A stretch of DNA of 64,000 nucleotides from Oasisia sp. SBJ-2009 (lineage: Eukaryota > Annelida > Polychaeta > Sabellida > Siboglinidae). The notes below the pieces were generated by a model. It made no database searches. It was given only the letters and a program-made list of their open reading frames with translations, and was not told the origin of the DNA. Shown here piece by piece: positions 1 through 10,712 of the stretch. Location: NCBI GenBank assembly GCA_964017155.1, contig OZ024860.1:47112051-47176050 (forward strand). The letters are read 5' to 3'. A program made the translations under genes and the position numbers. Position 1 is the stretch's first letter. The number at the start of each line of letters is the position of its first letter.

Positions 1-665
1 CTTGTTACATGTCAAGTTGATATTACAGTGGTGAGGAGCCTCAGCTTGTTTCTGTACCTATCAGTGACAACTGGAAACCATGTATGAGTGAGAAATTGGC
101 ATTCCATTTATTATACATATAAATTATAGGCTTGGAATGCCGAAGAGCCCCTATATGGGAGTGACAAACACAGTTGATTACAAGTGCCATAATAGGGGCG
201 TAATTACAGAGTTGATTCTCCATAAACATACATGTATAAACAGAAAGGTTGGGGTACTCGACCCCCCACCTCCCACGGAACGCGGGAGGTCACCCCCACC
301 CCAGGCGACGCACCAGACGCACCAATTTAAGCCAGTGATAATTACGGTAAACAAACTGTGACAAACAGAAAAACACCTAGCATATACAGGAATATGAACA
401 TACCAGAGCCCAGCGACAATACCTCAATAGCAGCTGAACCCAGCACATCCCGCCACTAACTAACCACTAGAGGTAATGTAACAGTTACAGTGATAGACTA
501 CCTGCGTACAGGTACAAAGACACAACTCAGTCCAGTGACGGCCCCTCGTGAGTAGATGGACCAGGCACCACCCACTTCACGATCAGCACCGGGTCCAACC
601 ACCAGGCGAGCCGCCCTGAAACAAAACAAACATTTCGGCAGATCAAGTGCAACAATGAAATGTCT
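1..665. other. 3' flank of the DIRS-type element, no gene seen
   Basis: This stretch lies downstream of the recombinase stop of the minus-strand retroelement and probably holds its 3' untranslated end and terminal repeat. I found no convincing coding exon; the short frames here have no recognisable domain. A small inverted repeat (CCTCCCACGG...CGCGGGAGGT) sits near 268-290. I could not place the outer boundary of the element. Confidence 0.4.
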
Positions 666-1578
666 TTATGACACCGTGGTTGGTGAAGCAAATGCGTGGA
701 TGCGAATGTAGCTATTGAACGCAGTAGAGCGCCAGCGTCCCATGGCCTTAATTTGCTCAGTGCTGAAACCTTTCTTAGCCGCCCAAGTGGCAGCACCAAT
801 GCGAAATGAATGGGGGGAAATCTGCTTAGCGTTTAGCTTGGCCACTACTGCGGCTTTCCGCAACATTTTCGCAAAATATGACCGAGACACAGGAAACTTA
901 TCCGAAAACAGGAATAAAGGACCATCACCACGGCCCCGTAAATTGACATAGTCCCTCAACAACCGGTGGGGACAGATGCTGCCACCTGTTGGTGGGATGT
1001 CTAACTTGAACGGACGACCTGTGCTATGCTTATAAGAAACAAAGTTGAGTTTGAGCTTAGACTGTGTTATGCGACACTGGTTCATACTTATGTTATGTGC
1101 CCCCTTCGTCACCTCACTAATCCGGAGAAAGGCAAAAAACATTAAAGCAAACATAGCTTTTAGCAAAGCGAGAGTAAAAGTGGTGCAGCCAGTTGCTGGC
1201 AGCGCCCGAACTAATCTCTTCAAATCATGTGTCGAAAGTGGACGGCGTATATCGCCACTGGGGCGATGTTTAGCCACGCCACGCATGTGTTGTGATGATA
1301 CAGTTGGCTGTAGGGTCTGGGAAACCTGCAGAGTTGTGCACATCCGCAATAGCTGCCAAATATGTACGAGTCGTACTGGACGCCTGACCTTGCTGGCAAC
1401 GCGCTTCACAGAAACATCTAACTAGAGAAGGAGAAGCAGGGAGAAATTGTTGAGTGCCTTCTTTCACGTGCCGACAAAAAGAAACAAACTGTCGCCAATT
1501 GCTGCGATACCTGGCCCTAGTGCGTGGGGTATTTGCCTGATCGATAGTAGCTATGGATGCTTTCCCCAAGGCAGCCAA
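666..1578 (-). pseudogene. tyrosine recombinase of DIRS/Ngaro element, frameshifted
   Basis: The N-terminal part is read in one frame from 1578 to a stop at 1270 and looks like a phage-integrase SAM-like core-binding domain. The catalytic part continues in another frame down to 666. The catalytic part shows the family residues: Arg in FLRISEV (about residue 96 of the 247-residue frame), HSFR (200-203), GRW (224-226, in place of the usual G-H-x-x motif) and the nucleophile Tyr in NSYIR (234). The frames cross near 1290-1310, where a one-base change breaks the gene. The start at 1578 overlaps the RT-RNase H stop by 28 bases in a different frame, typical of this class. The enzyme would join the circular cDNA to the target without a target duplication. 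Confidence 0.85.
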
Positions 1579-3452
1579 TGAATACGAAGTGACACCTTGT
1601 CCCGAGCGAGCGTTGGCTGCACCAGCCGTGCCTTGTCGTCCTGCAACCGAGAAATGTGATCTGCTACCACATTCGTCTTACCTGGTGTATGTTTCGCACG
1701 AAAGCAAACATTGTGTGACATACACAGGGCAACTAACTGGCGAACAAGATCCATCAAGCTGTTATCTTTTGCAGTTTATTTGTTTATCACCTCCACTACT
1801 GCTGTGTTATCGGACAGGAACAGGATTCTTTGATTCGCAAAGAGGGAACCCCAGCAGCGAACAGCTAGAAGAATGGGTAACAGCTCCTTATTAACAGATA
1901 TATGACTTGCCGACCAACTTGCTGGGAAGCTACCTTGTAACCACTCGTTACCAAAGACTGCACCGAATGCAAAGCTACTGGCATCCGTTGTGAGGTGGAG
2001 TACATCAGACGAAATCCAGTTTACAGGCAAGAACGACATTGTACCATTGAACGTGGCTAAAAATTCGAGCCATGCCATGATATCTCTCCGAGCTTCGCGA
2101 TTAAGCCGAATCAAGTGGTTGGGATTTGACTTGCCTATCGTGAGGTTATATAAACGACGACAAAAACACCTCCCGGGGGATATAACCCGTGAACTGAACA
2201 TTATCGACCCCACTAATGACTGAACATCACGCAATGAAACCTTTTTACGCTTAGACATTGCAATGAGTTTGGCTCGCAGGGCCAACAACTTATCCTGGGG
2301 AAGTTTAATCGTTTGAGCTATGGAGTCTACTTTAATGCCATGTAGGACGGCCGTGGAAGTAGGTAGAACTGTTTTTGAGTGTTTGACGGGAAGGTTAATC
2401 CTACGGCAAATGTCAAAAAACCTGTCCAAATAGAGCTGACAACGTGAAATAGTCTTACCAAAAATTATAAAATCATCAATAATGTGGCTGATGTGCAAAA
2501 TCTTGGCTTTATGCACACAGATCCATTGTACTGCTCTAGACAGAGATTCAAACGTCTGGCATGATGTGCCCATCGGCAAACACATGTCAAAATAAAACTG
2601 CCCTTTGAACTTGAAGCCGAGCAGGTGATAATCCAGCGGAGAGATGGGGATAATCCTAAAAGCGTCCTTTAGATCGGCTTTAGCTATTAAACAACCTTTC
2701 CCCAACTCTAACATAATACGTATACAATCATCAAGCATCTCGAATGACACAGCAGAAAACTCGGGAGCAATGTGCGAATTAACCGAATTATCTTTTGGGT
2801 AGCTTAGGTCATGTATGAGACGGAAATCCCCAGGTTCCTTCTTGGGCACTAAACCTAAAGGTGAGAATACCATGTTGGATAAGGGTGGGTTCTGAAACGG
2901 ACCGGTCACTCTACCAAGGGACTTCTCCTTATCAAGCTTGGTCTGAATGAAAGATAAATTGTTATTAACTGATTTATAATTCTCATAATGACCTTTTAGG
3001 GGGTCAGAGCCAATAGATGAATGTATCCTAAAGCCGGATTTAAAACCTAAACGTAGAGCAGGCTTAGATGGACAGTCATAATCTTGTAAAAGAAATTCGA
3101 GCACAGTGTGCTTGACAGGTGTAGGCAGAACGTGACATGTACGGGCAGTTACTGGCAGTGTGAGATTGGCAAAGCCAGGTGCAGCAGTAGATGACATATC
3201 ATTTAGGCTTGGTTGTGAATGGTACCTTGCTCTGCACTCGGCAGGTTGATATACCATGGCCGGCTCGCTTGCATCTCGAGCAGACATGACTGTACTTACA
3301 ATGTTGCCTGGAACAGGTGCCATTGTTGAAGGCAAAGCAAATACGGGACACACGCTCGCCCCGTTTGCCTGACCGAAAGGGCTTCGGGATACGCTGCCGT
3401 TTAGCCGCACAAAAAGACTGGCATTCTTCATGCAGATCATACTGGAAATCAT
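1551..3452 (-). pseudogene. reverse transcriptase-RNase H polyprotein with internal stop
   Basis: The main frame (3452 to 1776, 558 residues) has an RT domain with LVPKKEPGDFRLIHDLS, KADLKDAFRIIPI, the LPMGTS block and the catalytic IIDDF (I-D-D in place of Y-x-D-D). RNase H follows with LTTDASSFAFGAVF, the NKELLPI block and LFLSDNTAVVEV. The frame stops at a TAA at 1776-1778, and the same reading frame resumes at once and runs to 1551 with typical RNase H C-terminal sequence (AKHTPGKTNVVADHISR). The TAA stands where a Gln codon is expected, so a single C-to-T change is likely. The 5' 250 bases overlap the gag frame; the true start is not obvious, and the RT-like similarity begins around residue 110. 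Confidence 0.88.
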
Positions 3453-4158
3453 CCCAAGCTACCCCCTCTGAAAGCCTCTGTAGGCGAAACTGGCCGTCAT
3501 ATTCTATCGCCACATCCGACCCTTTACGCTGAGAAATTGTCTTAACATGCTTCATATAAGAAATCAGTTGATGGCCTTCACTAGGGAACCTGCGGGCCCT
3601 AACAGCGGAAAAAATCATGAACAGATCCAGCCACTCATCGATCTCCGTGACTGGAACAACCGCTGGTTTATTTTTATCATCACCTAGTGCAGTTGGATCT
3701 ACATTGATGTCTAGAATATGTGACCTTCTGAGGCAACGTAGAGGCATATAGTCTGATGAGCAGACACGCTCCACTGTGGACTGGGGTAAGCCATTCCCCA
3801 CCTCCCCATATGCCATGTTCATCGACATCTTACGTTTTGTTATGTCTTTGCGGGCACGTCTCTCGTACGTTGCCTCCCCTGCCTCGGTAATGTCACTCTC
3901 GCTTGAGTCATCTGATGGCGGGGGTGGTCGGCGTGTTGGAAGCTCTCCCGTCCCCGACGTTGACGGACCGGCCGCCGTTCCAAGGGCCTTGAATCCCTGG
4001 GCGATCTGGGTCGAAACGGCCGACATCAGTGTTGCATACAACGCCGGGTCGACACTCGGTGGTAGTACAGGTGGAGCCGCCTCGTCCGCCGTCACCCTCT
4101 CAGCCGCTGCCTTACTCTGCGACCGCGTTCGCTTCGGCATGCTGCAAACCAGAGACAT
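3199..4158 (-). CDS. gag-like nucleic-acid-binding protein of DIRS/Ngaro element
   Basis: 319 residues. The N-terminus is basic and low-complexity (RTRSQSKAAAE), followed by a Pro/Ser/Thr-rich acidic segment and a middle region without a motif I recognise. At the C-terminus a CCCH zinc finger (C-x7-C-x4-C-x3-H, residues 274-291) is followed directly by a CCHC knuckle (C-x2-C-x4-H-x4-C, residues 293-306). This pairing fits the first ORF of YR retroelements, which packages element RNA. I chose the Met at 4158; an earlier in-frame Met is not supported. The frame is intact, unlike RT and YR. Confidence 0.7.
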   Translation of the reverse strand: MSLVCSMPKRTRSQSKAAAERVTADEAAPPVLPPSVDPALYATLMSAVSTQIAQGFKALGTAAGPSTSGTGELPTRRPPPPSDDSSESDITEAGEATYERRARKDITKRKMSMNMAYGEVGNGLPQSTVERVCSSDYMPLRCLRRSHILDINVDPTALGDDKNKPAVVPVTEIDEWLDLFMIFSAVRARRFPSEGHQLISYMKHVKTISQRKGSDVAIEYDGQFRLQRLSEGVAWDDFQYDLHEECQSFCAAKRQRIPKPFRSGKRGERVSRICFAFNNGTCSRQHCKYSHVCSRCKRAGHGISTCRVQSKVPFTTKPK

Positions 4159-4344
4159 GCATCAGATACACGCCACAACCCGGCCGGCCATACACCTTGC
4201 CGATCGGACAACCCCCCCCCCCCCCCTCCGCACTGCCTATTGCACGCACAGGGTCGTGGTCGCTCCCTAGTACATCGGGGCGGTGTGTGCCTAGCCCGCG
4301 GGCAGAGGGGTGAACTGCATGTCCCTGCACTGGACACATGCATA
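4159..4344. other. leader between gag and minisatellite, with a 15-C run
   Basis: GC-rich non-coding sequence immediately upstream of gag on the minus strand. It contains an uninterrupted run of 15 C (4212-4226), which is G on the coding strand. It is probably the 5' leader of the element. No promoter motif was identified with certainty. Confidence 0.4.
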
Positions 4345-5300
4345 TCATTTCTCCGCACCGGAAAACCTCTGGAAATAAAGGCAAGTCGCCTCTCGACATC
4401 TCTCCGCACCGGATAACCGCTGGAAACAATGGTAAAGCCACATATTAATATGTCTCCGCCCTCCGCCGGGGCTCATGGGAACTACATGCACACAGCAACA
4501 TATCTCCGCACCGGAGTTCACGCGAACTATAATCACTTAGCAACATATCTCCGCACCGGAGATAATGTGAACTATAATCGCTTAGCAACATATCTCCGCA
4601 CCGGAGGTAATGTGAACTATAATCACTTAGCAACATATCTCCGCACCGGAGATAATGTGAACTATAATCACTTAGCAACATATCTCCGCACCGGAGGTAA
4701 TGTGAACTATAATCACTTAGCAACATATCTCCGCACCGGAGGTAATGTGAACTATAATCACTTAGCAACATATCTCCGCACCGGAGGTAATGTGAACTAT
4801 AATCACTTAGCAACATATCTCCGCACCGGAGGTAATGTGAACTATAATCACTGAGCAACATATCTCCGCACCGGAGGTAATGTGAACTATATTCACTGAG
4901 CAACATATCTCCGCACCGGAGGTAATGTGAACTATAGTCACTAAGCAACATATCTCCGCACCGGAGCGTTTGTCGTGGCTAACACATATCAACATAGCTC
5001 CGCATCGGAGCGTTTGTCGTGACTAACACGTATCAACATATCTCCGCAACGTAGAACTTCTGTACACAAGGGAAAGTCACATTCAAGATATAACTCCGCA
5101 CCGGAGCTAATGGTCACATCACAGCGCAGGTATATTGCAGCCCGGGGCTAATGTGACCAAGTCATGTTGCAGCATATCTCCGTACCGGAAAACATCAGTA
5201 CACAAAGGAACGCCACATGTCAACATATCGCCACCGGATAAAATATGTACACAAAGGAACGTCATATATCAACATATATCCGCACCAGATCCATATATGA
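4345..5300. repeat. 45-bp minisatellite with palindromic CTCCGCACCGGAG core
   Basis: Ten or so near-perfect 45-bp units start at 4501, 4546, 4591 and so on to 4951. Looser copies of the core extend outward to about 4350 and 5290 with more variable spacing. Every unit holds CTCCG-CAC-CGGAG, an inverted repeat with a 3-base loop. The unit length is a multiple of three, so both strands stay open and produce artefactual 15-residue repeat peptides. The array lies just upstream of gag on its strand, so it may belong to the 5' region of the retroelement. Confidence 0.92.
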
Positions 5301-5788
5301 CCAATTCACATATCAACACACGTCAGCAAACCCACAGTGAATATCATGAGTATTTCACAATAAATAGAAATACTATACCTCAGTGGTGACTCAATACATG
5401 CGTTAGCAGAAAAGAGTCGAGCCATTATGTATACGTGCGTTACCTGTACCGGCGTGAAGGAAGCGAACCCGACATCCTCGGGCAATTCACCCGCTGAGGT
5501 GACCCGCCGTAAACAATACATATACCCTGGGCTGTTAGTTGTAAATGGCTGTCGCACGTGTCCTATAATAGTCCCCGTCAGAGAATTAACTGGGAGCGCG
5601 CCGGAGGCGCCGGTGGGTCGTTAGCGCGATAAGCGAGCGGACACAGCGGGCGCCGCGAGCGACAGCTGTGTTGACACAATGCAGGATACGCGTTAAGCAG
5701 TCACCACGACTCGCTGACGGATACAGCGGCTAGTGCCTTAGCGCAGTATCCCGTGGTAATTTGTAAAATTGTTAAGGGCAGGGGCGAA
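5301..5788. other. GC-rich spacer, no gene seen
   Basis: Between the minisatellite and the SGNH-like remnant. It is locally CpG-rich (about 5580-5660, GCGCGCCGGAGGCGCCGG). No exon or repeat was recognised. Confidence 0.4.
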
Positions 5789-6448
5789 CTAAATCCCTGC
5801 CACACCTTGCAGTAGAACTCCGCTAACGCAGTAACACGTATGTGCATTACCCACTCCTAGATATGGTATTATATGAGGGTTTTCATACACCTGCCCTAAT
5901 ACTTGTTCTGACATGAATCCATCGCTACATTCGCCGGAATGCTGGCACGCGTTGCAGAACATTCCACGTCTAGGCAACGTAACTTAGCAGAATGTGTTTA
6001 ACACAAATCTTCCACCATGCAGACGTAGGACATACATGACATGGCAAACAAGCGACCCGGGACATAACGTCCCGTACGCTCACACAAGGAGCATTGATAT
6101 CGTCAATCCCAATCTCAATCATTAAAAGGTCAGGACTAAAACATGTGACGGATACTACATTCTCGCCGAGAATAAACCAAGTATCCTCAGCCCCCAATAA
6201 CGAACATGCAACGAAATCAAAATACACACGCTCCGTCGCTCTCATAAAAAGTATCTAAGCGGTGGACATATACATGTTTCACCATCGACAAACGTTTCTT
6301 GTCGGATACACTCACCTTCTATCCCTCGGATGTGGTATCCAAGAACACGACACGAAATTCTTAAATTTGTCAGGAGAGCGCGCGTGAAACGTTGCCTTCC
6401 TGTGCAATACCGAAGGGCATCTAATTTGTATTTATCCCCGTCCAGCAC
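5789..6448 (-). pseudogene. possible SGNH-hydrolase-like frame, broken into three pieces
   Basis: Three minus-strand frames abut or overlap: 6448-6242, 6245-5970 and 5977-5789. The middle piece contains SPDLLMIEIGIDDI, resembling the 'DLxxxEIGxND' block of SGNH hydrolases. The first holds RVLGYHIRG, where the family has a G-D/H-S block; the Ser is not conserved. Some YR retrotransposons and LINEs carry such a domain, thought to act on lipid esters or O-acyl groups. The order and strand match the adjacent DIRS-type element, but the 45-bp minisatellite separates the two, so membership is not proven. It is broken by at least two frame changes. An unrelated low-complexity frame remains possible. 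Confidence 0.35.
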
Positions 6449-7109
6449 AAGCCGCCCACCGCTTATCGCCTGATGTCAAGTGCCCGCCCGCGGCGATACC
6501 ATTAGCGGGTTGAGCGACCTAGCCGTTGGACTAAATTAATCCTGTTTCACCCTATAGTGGGGGCACCGACGCTCCCACAGTCTGTTTAGGGGACACCGAC
6601 TTGCTTGCAAAAAGTTATTTCGTCTTTGGACAAAATTGCATATCTCTTTGGGGACAGCTGCGACAGCCTGAGAACATGTTGCGAGACTGGGATGTTTGAC
6701 TGGTGGACATGGTCTGGGCCAGCTACTTAACCAATCATGTGACTGCGGTCACAAGACCAGAATCAGGGGTATGCATACCCCTCTGTGTCAAGCCATGCCA
6801 AAAAGAGGTGTTGACACGGAATATCCCAACCAAGTGTTAACACTGAATGCCCCAAAATATTGTCACTATTAGTCACTGGGTTTTGGTGGGTAATGATTTG
6901 GTGTTTTGGCTCGTTGTCCTAATCTGTTTTTAAACTCGGGTTTAGTTGGGCAAAATATAAACACTTGTGTAACCTTGCAAAAGAGACATGAATGTAGACA
7001 TTTACAGTAAGGCCTCGAGCAGCCACGCCTTGAGTTGAAATTATTTCCAATTTCTCGATGTCCTACGTTAACCCTAACCTTGCACATCTGACTGCCTACC
7101 TGAACCGTT
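6449..7109. other. intergenic, no feature recognised
   Basis: No exon, known motif or clear repeat was seen. A short Cys-containing minus-strand frame (7087-6869) has no recognisable domain. Confidence 0.4.
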
Positions 7110-7407
7110 TAGTCAGGTCGCCAGACAGGTATACCCTGCACCGGCTGATGTAGTTTTTCTCTCGCTGGAATCTACATCCCTAGGACCTCTATTGCGAACA
7201 TCAAGCGAATATCAAGCGGATATCCTTGAGCAATTTGAGATATCCAAGATGGCCGCCAAGATGGCCGCCGGCGCTAATAGAAAAATTACTTTCGAACCAG
7301 TGGGCTTAGAAACGTCTGTGATACCACTTGTTTAGGTAAACTTGTTATGAGCAATCCATTTTGGGGGTATTTTGGCAATTTGAGGTCAACATAACGGCTA
7401 AAGGTCA
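7110..7407 (+). repeat. left arm of a 0.3-kb inverted repeat pair
   Basis: It matches the reverse complement of 10412-10712 over its whole length with roughly 85% identity by eye, starting at TAGTCAGGTCGCCA. Both arms hold two tandem AAGATGGCCGCC motifs (YY1-like) and the block GAGCAATCCATTTTGGGG. The arms face each other across 3.0 kb. Confidence 0.88.
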
Positions 7408-7512
7408 TGTTTAAGGTCATGTCTCAGAGATAATGCAAAAAAACACAGTAGTTTTGCATAATCATTTATTTGAACAAGTGCCAGAACGATTATTATCCTA
7501 GTGTGAGGGTAC

Positions 7513-7547
7513 ACACACGCACACAGACAGACACACACACTCATGTT

Positions 7548-7595
<48 letters not shown>

Positions 7596-7606
7596 GCGCG
7601 CGCGCA

Positions 7607-7638
<32 letters not shown>

Positions 7639-7643
7639 CACAC
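7513..7643. repeat. (CA)n microsatellite with CG/CGCA interruption
   Basis: An AC tract, then (GC)n and (CGCA)n, then AC again. Confidence 0.95.
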
Positions 7644-7784
7644 ATTCCATTGAAATATCTAATTATTAACGTCTAGCAGTGTCATGCACAAGCATTCAAG
7701 ATGTCCCTGTCAATACAGTTAGATGATCTATTTGTTTTTGCAATCATCCTCCCCTCTGCAATGGCAGAAAATGGTGCAACTGAG

Positions 7785-9370
7785 TCAGTTTGCCTTGCAG
7801 CTACACCTCTTGTTTGCACATGGCGTTTCGCTGCTGCAGCCACATTTCAAGAGCTTGAGCAGCTCAGCAGGAGCTAGGGGACTGTATGAAGAGACGATAG
7901 TTGGGGAAAGAGCGGCGCTGCCCTCAGGATGGTACCACCCATGCCTCGTTGGGTCAAGGGCAGGAGGGTCTATCTTGAAGCAATCCTGCCAGATGGCCAC
8001 CGCAAGATGATCATATAGGGCATTCTCTCTGAATGCTGTCTCAGTTGGAGGAAGGGAGCAGAGTGTTTGAAATATGTTGATTACCTGCTCTCAGAACCTT
8101 CACACCAGCCCTCTCATGGGATATGCGTTGAACTTCGAAGTACTCATCAGGCCAATCATGCTGGGGTAGAGATGGAGGGAATGGTTTCTTTCTAGCACTG
8201 TATGTGATTACCTCATGTTCCCCATCGAAGCAAATGGGATTGGACATCTCAGCCTTGCTGAAACGGTGTATCGTGTCTGGGACTGGCTCTACTGGAGATT
8301 TTGAATGTACCTCGATGGTCGCCATGTCACGAGTGGACAACAACCCATTGGGGCTGCTCAGCCAACATCACAATTGTCGACTATGACTTGAACATGTTCT
8401 TCCACTGTACGGGTTGCCGTCGGTCATTGCTAATCTGGACGTATTTTGACACTACCGAGGATTTCTTGAAGCGCAGCAACTCATCATACGAACAACAAAC
8501 GAGATAGTCATGCATGTGCTTGACCGTCTTCTTTTTGTTGAAGTACACCCCGAGCGCGATTTGGAATGGGGTAGGGTATTTCTTGATGGCGCTGGTGATG
8601 ATATTTCCAATGAGGAGAGAGGGAAGAAATTGTTGACCAATGGACATTTTCCTTAGTAACTGTTGGAGGGTATCCGTTGCAGATTCTTCTGCAATCTCTG
8701 TGGAGGTGTTCATATGGCATGTGTGATGCTTGTAATCCATCATCGAACATTCCTTCTTGATGTGGGTTGCCACCACATCCAGCGCAGTCTCCAGATTGTC
8801 ATCCTTATCGTCATCCTTGATAATTTTCAGAATGGCAATAGTACTGTCGCGGAAGACTACCGATCGGTAGTCACGTGCTGATAGCACAACCAGATCCTCC
8901 ACATTCTCACAAAGCAAGTTGATTATCGTGGAACGCCGCATACGCTTCCCACCGAGCTCCATATAGCTCTCAATCAACCAAACATAGACACACCTCTGAG
9001 ATCGCTAACGTTGCATATCTTTCATGAACAACTCTAGAGGACTACGAACGATATCGTGTGATGATTCTTTGCTGGTATTACCTGGAAGAGAGCGCCAGCT
9101 GAATAATCGGGCGTAGCAATCTGTGTGGTAACGCGCGTCAGCGTGTGAGACAAGTTAAGCGCCCAAGTACATCATCAGCCCACTCGTCTGCCCTTTCATC
9201 GCATTTATCCTTTATTCTGTGTCCTATGACATCTGCCTTCTCGGTTCCATCTTCATTCTTATGCTTCTCTTCACTTTCTCTCACAAGATACGATGGAATC
9301 CCTCGATTTGGGATCTTTAGATCTTGGTCAACATTGCACGAACCACGACAATAGAAACACTGGCGAAGCC
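7785..9370 (-). pseudogene. spliced gene of an uncharacterised invertebrate family, broken copy
   Basis: Read on the minus strand, pieces of one protein appear in order. About 9370-9082 has a Cys/His-containing N-terminal piece (FYCRGSCN at its start, ADARYHTDCYARLF near its end) closing at a GTAATA donor. After an 86-base intron, 8995-8381 has LGGKRMRR, KMSIGQQ and CSYDELLRFKKS. 8343-8041 continues with a HxVITYSARKK-like block, and 8000-7785 is a Cys-rich tail (CGCSSETPCANKRCSC). From memory these blocks occur in this order in a large multi-copy family seen in cnidarians, molluscs and lancelets, annotated only as uncharacterised; its function is unknown. The middle block of the family is missing here, and frame changes separate the pieces. 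The copy lies wholly between the inverted repeats at 7110 and 10712. Confidence 0.6.
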
Positions 9371-10411
9371 AATCAAATGGTCACATTCTCTTCTCGTGTA
9401 GATGGGATGGACTTAATGTAGCTCATTTCTGTTTTTCTGCTGAGCTTGTTGCCTTTGTAATATACTTTGTCACATAAGATGTGTGATATTTACCCTGATA
9501 CGTTGGATCACTTTACAATTGTATCTGAAGATCTTAATTTATGTTATCACCTGGTATTTCACTGGCTTTCATAATACTGTGCAGTCTATCACAGCTCTGA
9601 CTCACCTGGAGTCTTTCATTGTCTTAGCAACTGTAGCAACATTTGTAAAGACATTTGTCATAGCATCAGTTGACTAGCCAATCCATCACAAAATATTAAT
9701 TGCTAAGCTATGATTGATTGTTAGTTCACTGTCGCACCATCACTACGCTGTCCACAGTAAACTATCTACATCGTTTCACAACATGCCAAACATGTTCGTC
9801 TATAGTAGATACATAATTGCACAGTTTTGCTATGCCGGATTGAGATACACACTATAGCGTCTGAGTGAGGTAAGAAGGTTCGATAAGTTTGTTGATTTAT
9901 TACAAATAATATCATACATCGATTTTTATTCGGCACGCATTATTTTATCGACTAGCCTGCGTTGATCACTACAATTTGAAGAATACGAGAGAACTAGTAC
10001 TTTCAATGATAACTCTTACCTACTTCCAACATGGCGTATATAGCCGCGACGCGTACGCCGATTTAAAAATAACCATTTTTTCCACATATACGATTTGGCT
10101 GATCTATTTTGATATTTCATGAAGATATCATTTTGCACAAATGCAGTGATATTTACTTATATATATATATATGCGTCAAAATATGACTCAGAATTATGTT
10201 TTGCATGTTTGTATCATCTACATTCCTGCTTTGTGGATTTAATATTGTCTGTAAACTACGTAATTATTTAATAGAGAATGAACATGACACGCTCTCGATC
10301 ATTGTAAGGCCAACCATACATGCATTTGCTCAAGTCAGTTCAGAATTTTTTTTAATCTCCGGGCCGTCTGAACTTAATGTCAGTTGCCTTCATTAGATTG
10401 ATCGTGACATT
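9371..10411. other. AT-rich spacer between inverted repeats, no gene seen
   Basis: Only short frames without domains. Contains a short (TA)n at 10158-10172. Confidence 0.4.
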
Positions 10412-10712
10412 TGACCTTTTGTTGACCTCTAATTGCAAAACCTAACCCCAAAATGGATTGCTCATAACAAGTTAACCTAAAAAAGTGGTATCACAGACGA
10501 TTCTATGTCTACTGGTTCGAAATAAATATTTCTATTGGCGCTGGCGGCCATCTTGGCGGCCATCTTGGATATATCGAATTGCTCAAGGATATCCGCTTGA
10601 TATCCGCTTGATATTCGTTATAGAGGTCCTAAAGATGTAGAATCCAGCGAGAAAAAAACTATATCAGTCGGTGCAGGGTTAGGCCCAAAAATCAGCTTTG
10701 GCGACCTGACTA
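10412..10712 (-). repeat. right arm of the 0.3-kb inverted repeat pair
   Basis: Reverse complement of 7110-7407. A minus-strand open frame (10842-10618) runs into this arm and encodes a CSMCG-containing peptide; it is not recognised and may be a remnant exon of the element. Confidence 0.88.

Larger units (their letters stand above)
666..4158 (-). mobile_element. DIRS/Ngaro-type tyrosine-recombinase retrotransposon, decayed
   Basis: Three coding blocks follow each other on the minus strand in the order gag-like, reverse transcriptase plus RNase H, then tyrosine recombinase. That combination is diagnostic of YR retrotransposons (DIRS, PAT, Ngaro), which integrate with a recombinase instead of a DDE integrase or endonuclease. 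The frames overlap at their junctions (gag/RT 3199-3452; RT-RH/YR 1551-1578), as is usual in the group. I see no methyltransferase domain, which would favour Ngaro or a shortened DIRS. The copy carries at least one nonsense codon and one frameshift, so it is not autonomous. The split direct or inverted termini of the family were not located by eye. Confidence 0.85.

Noticed and set aside
4429..4951. Repeat protein of 15-residue units on either strand of the minisatellite
   Set aside because: The unit is 45 bp, so openness follows from the repeat; both strands are equally open.
4495..4980. CRISPR-like array (regularly spaced palindromes)
   Set aside because: The 'spacers' are nearly identical, the period is a plain 45-bp tandem repeat, there are no cas genes, and the DNA is eukaryotic.
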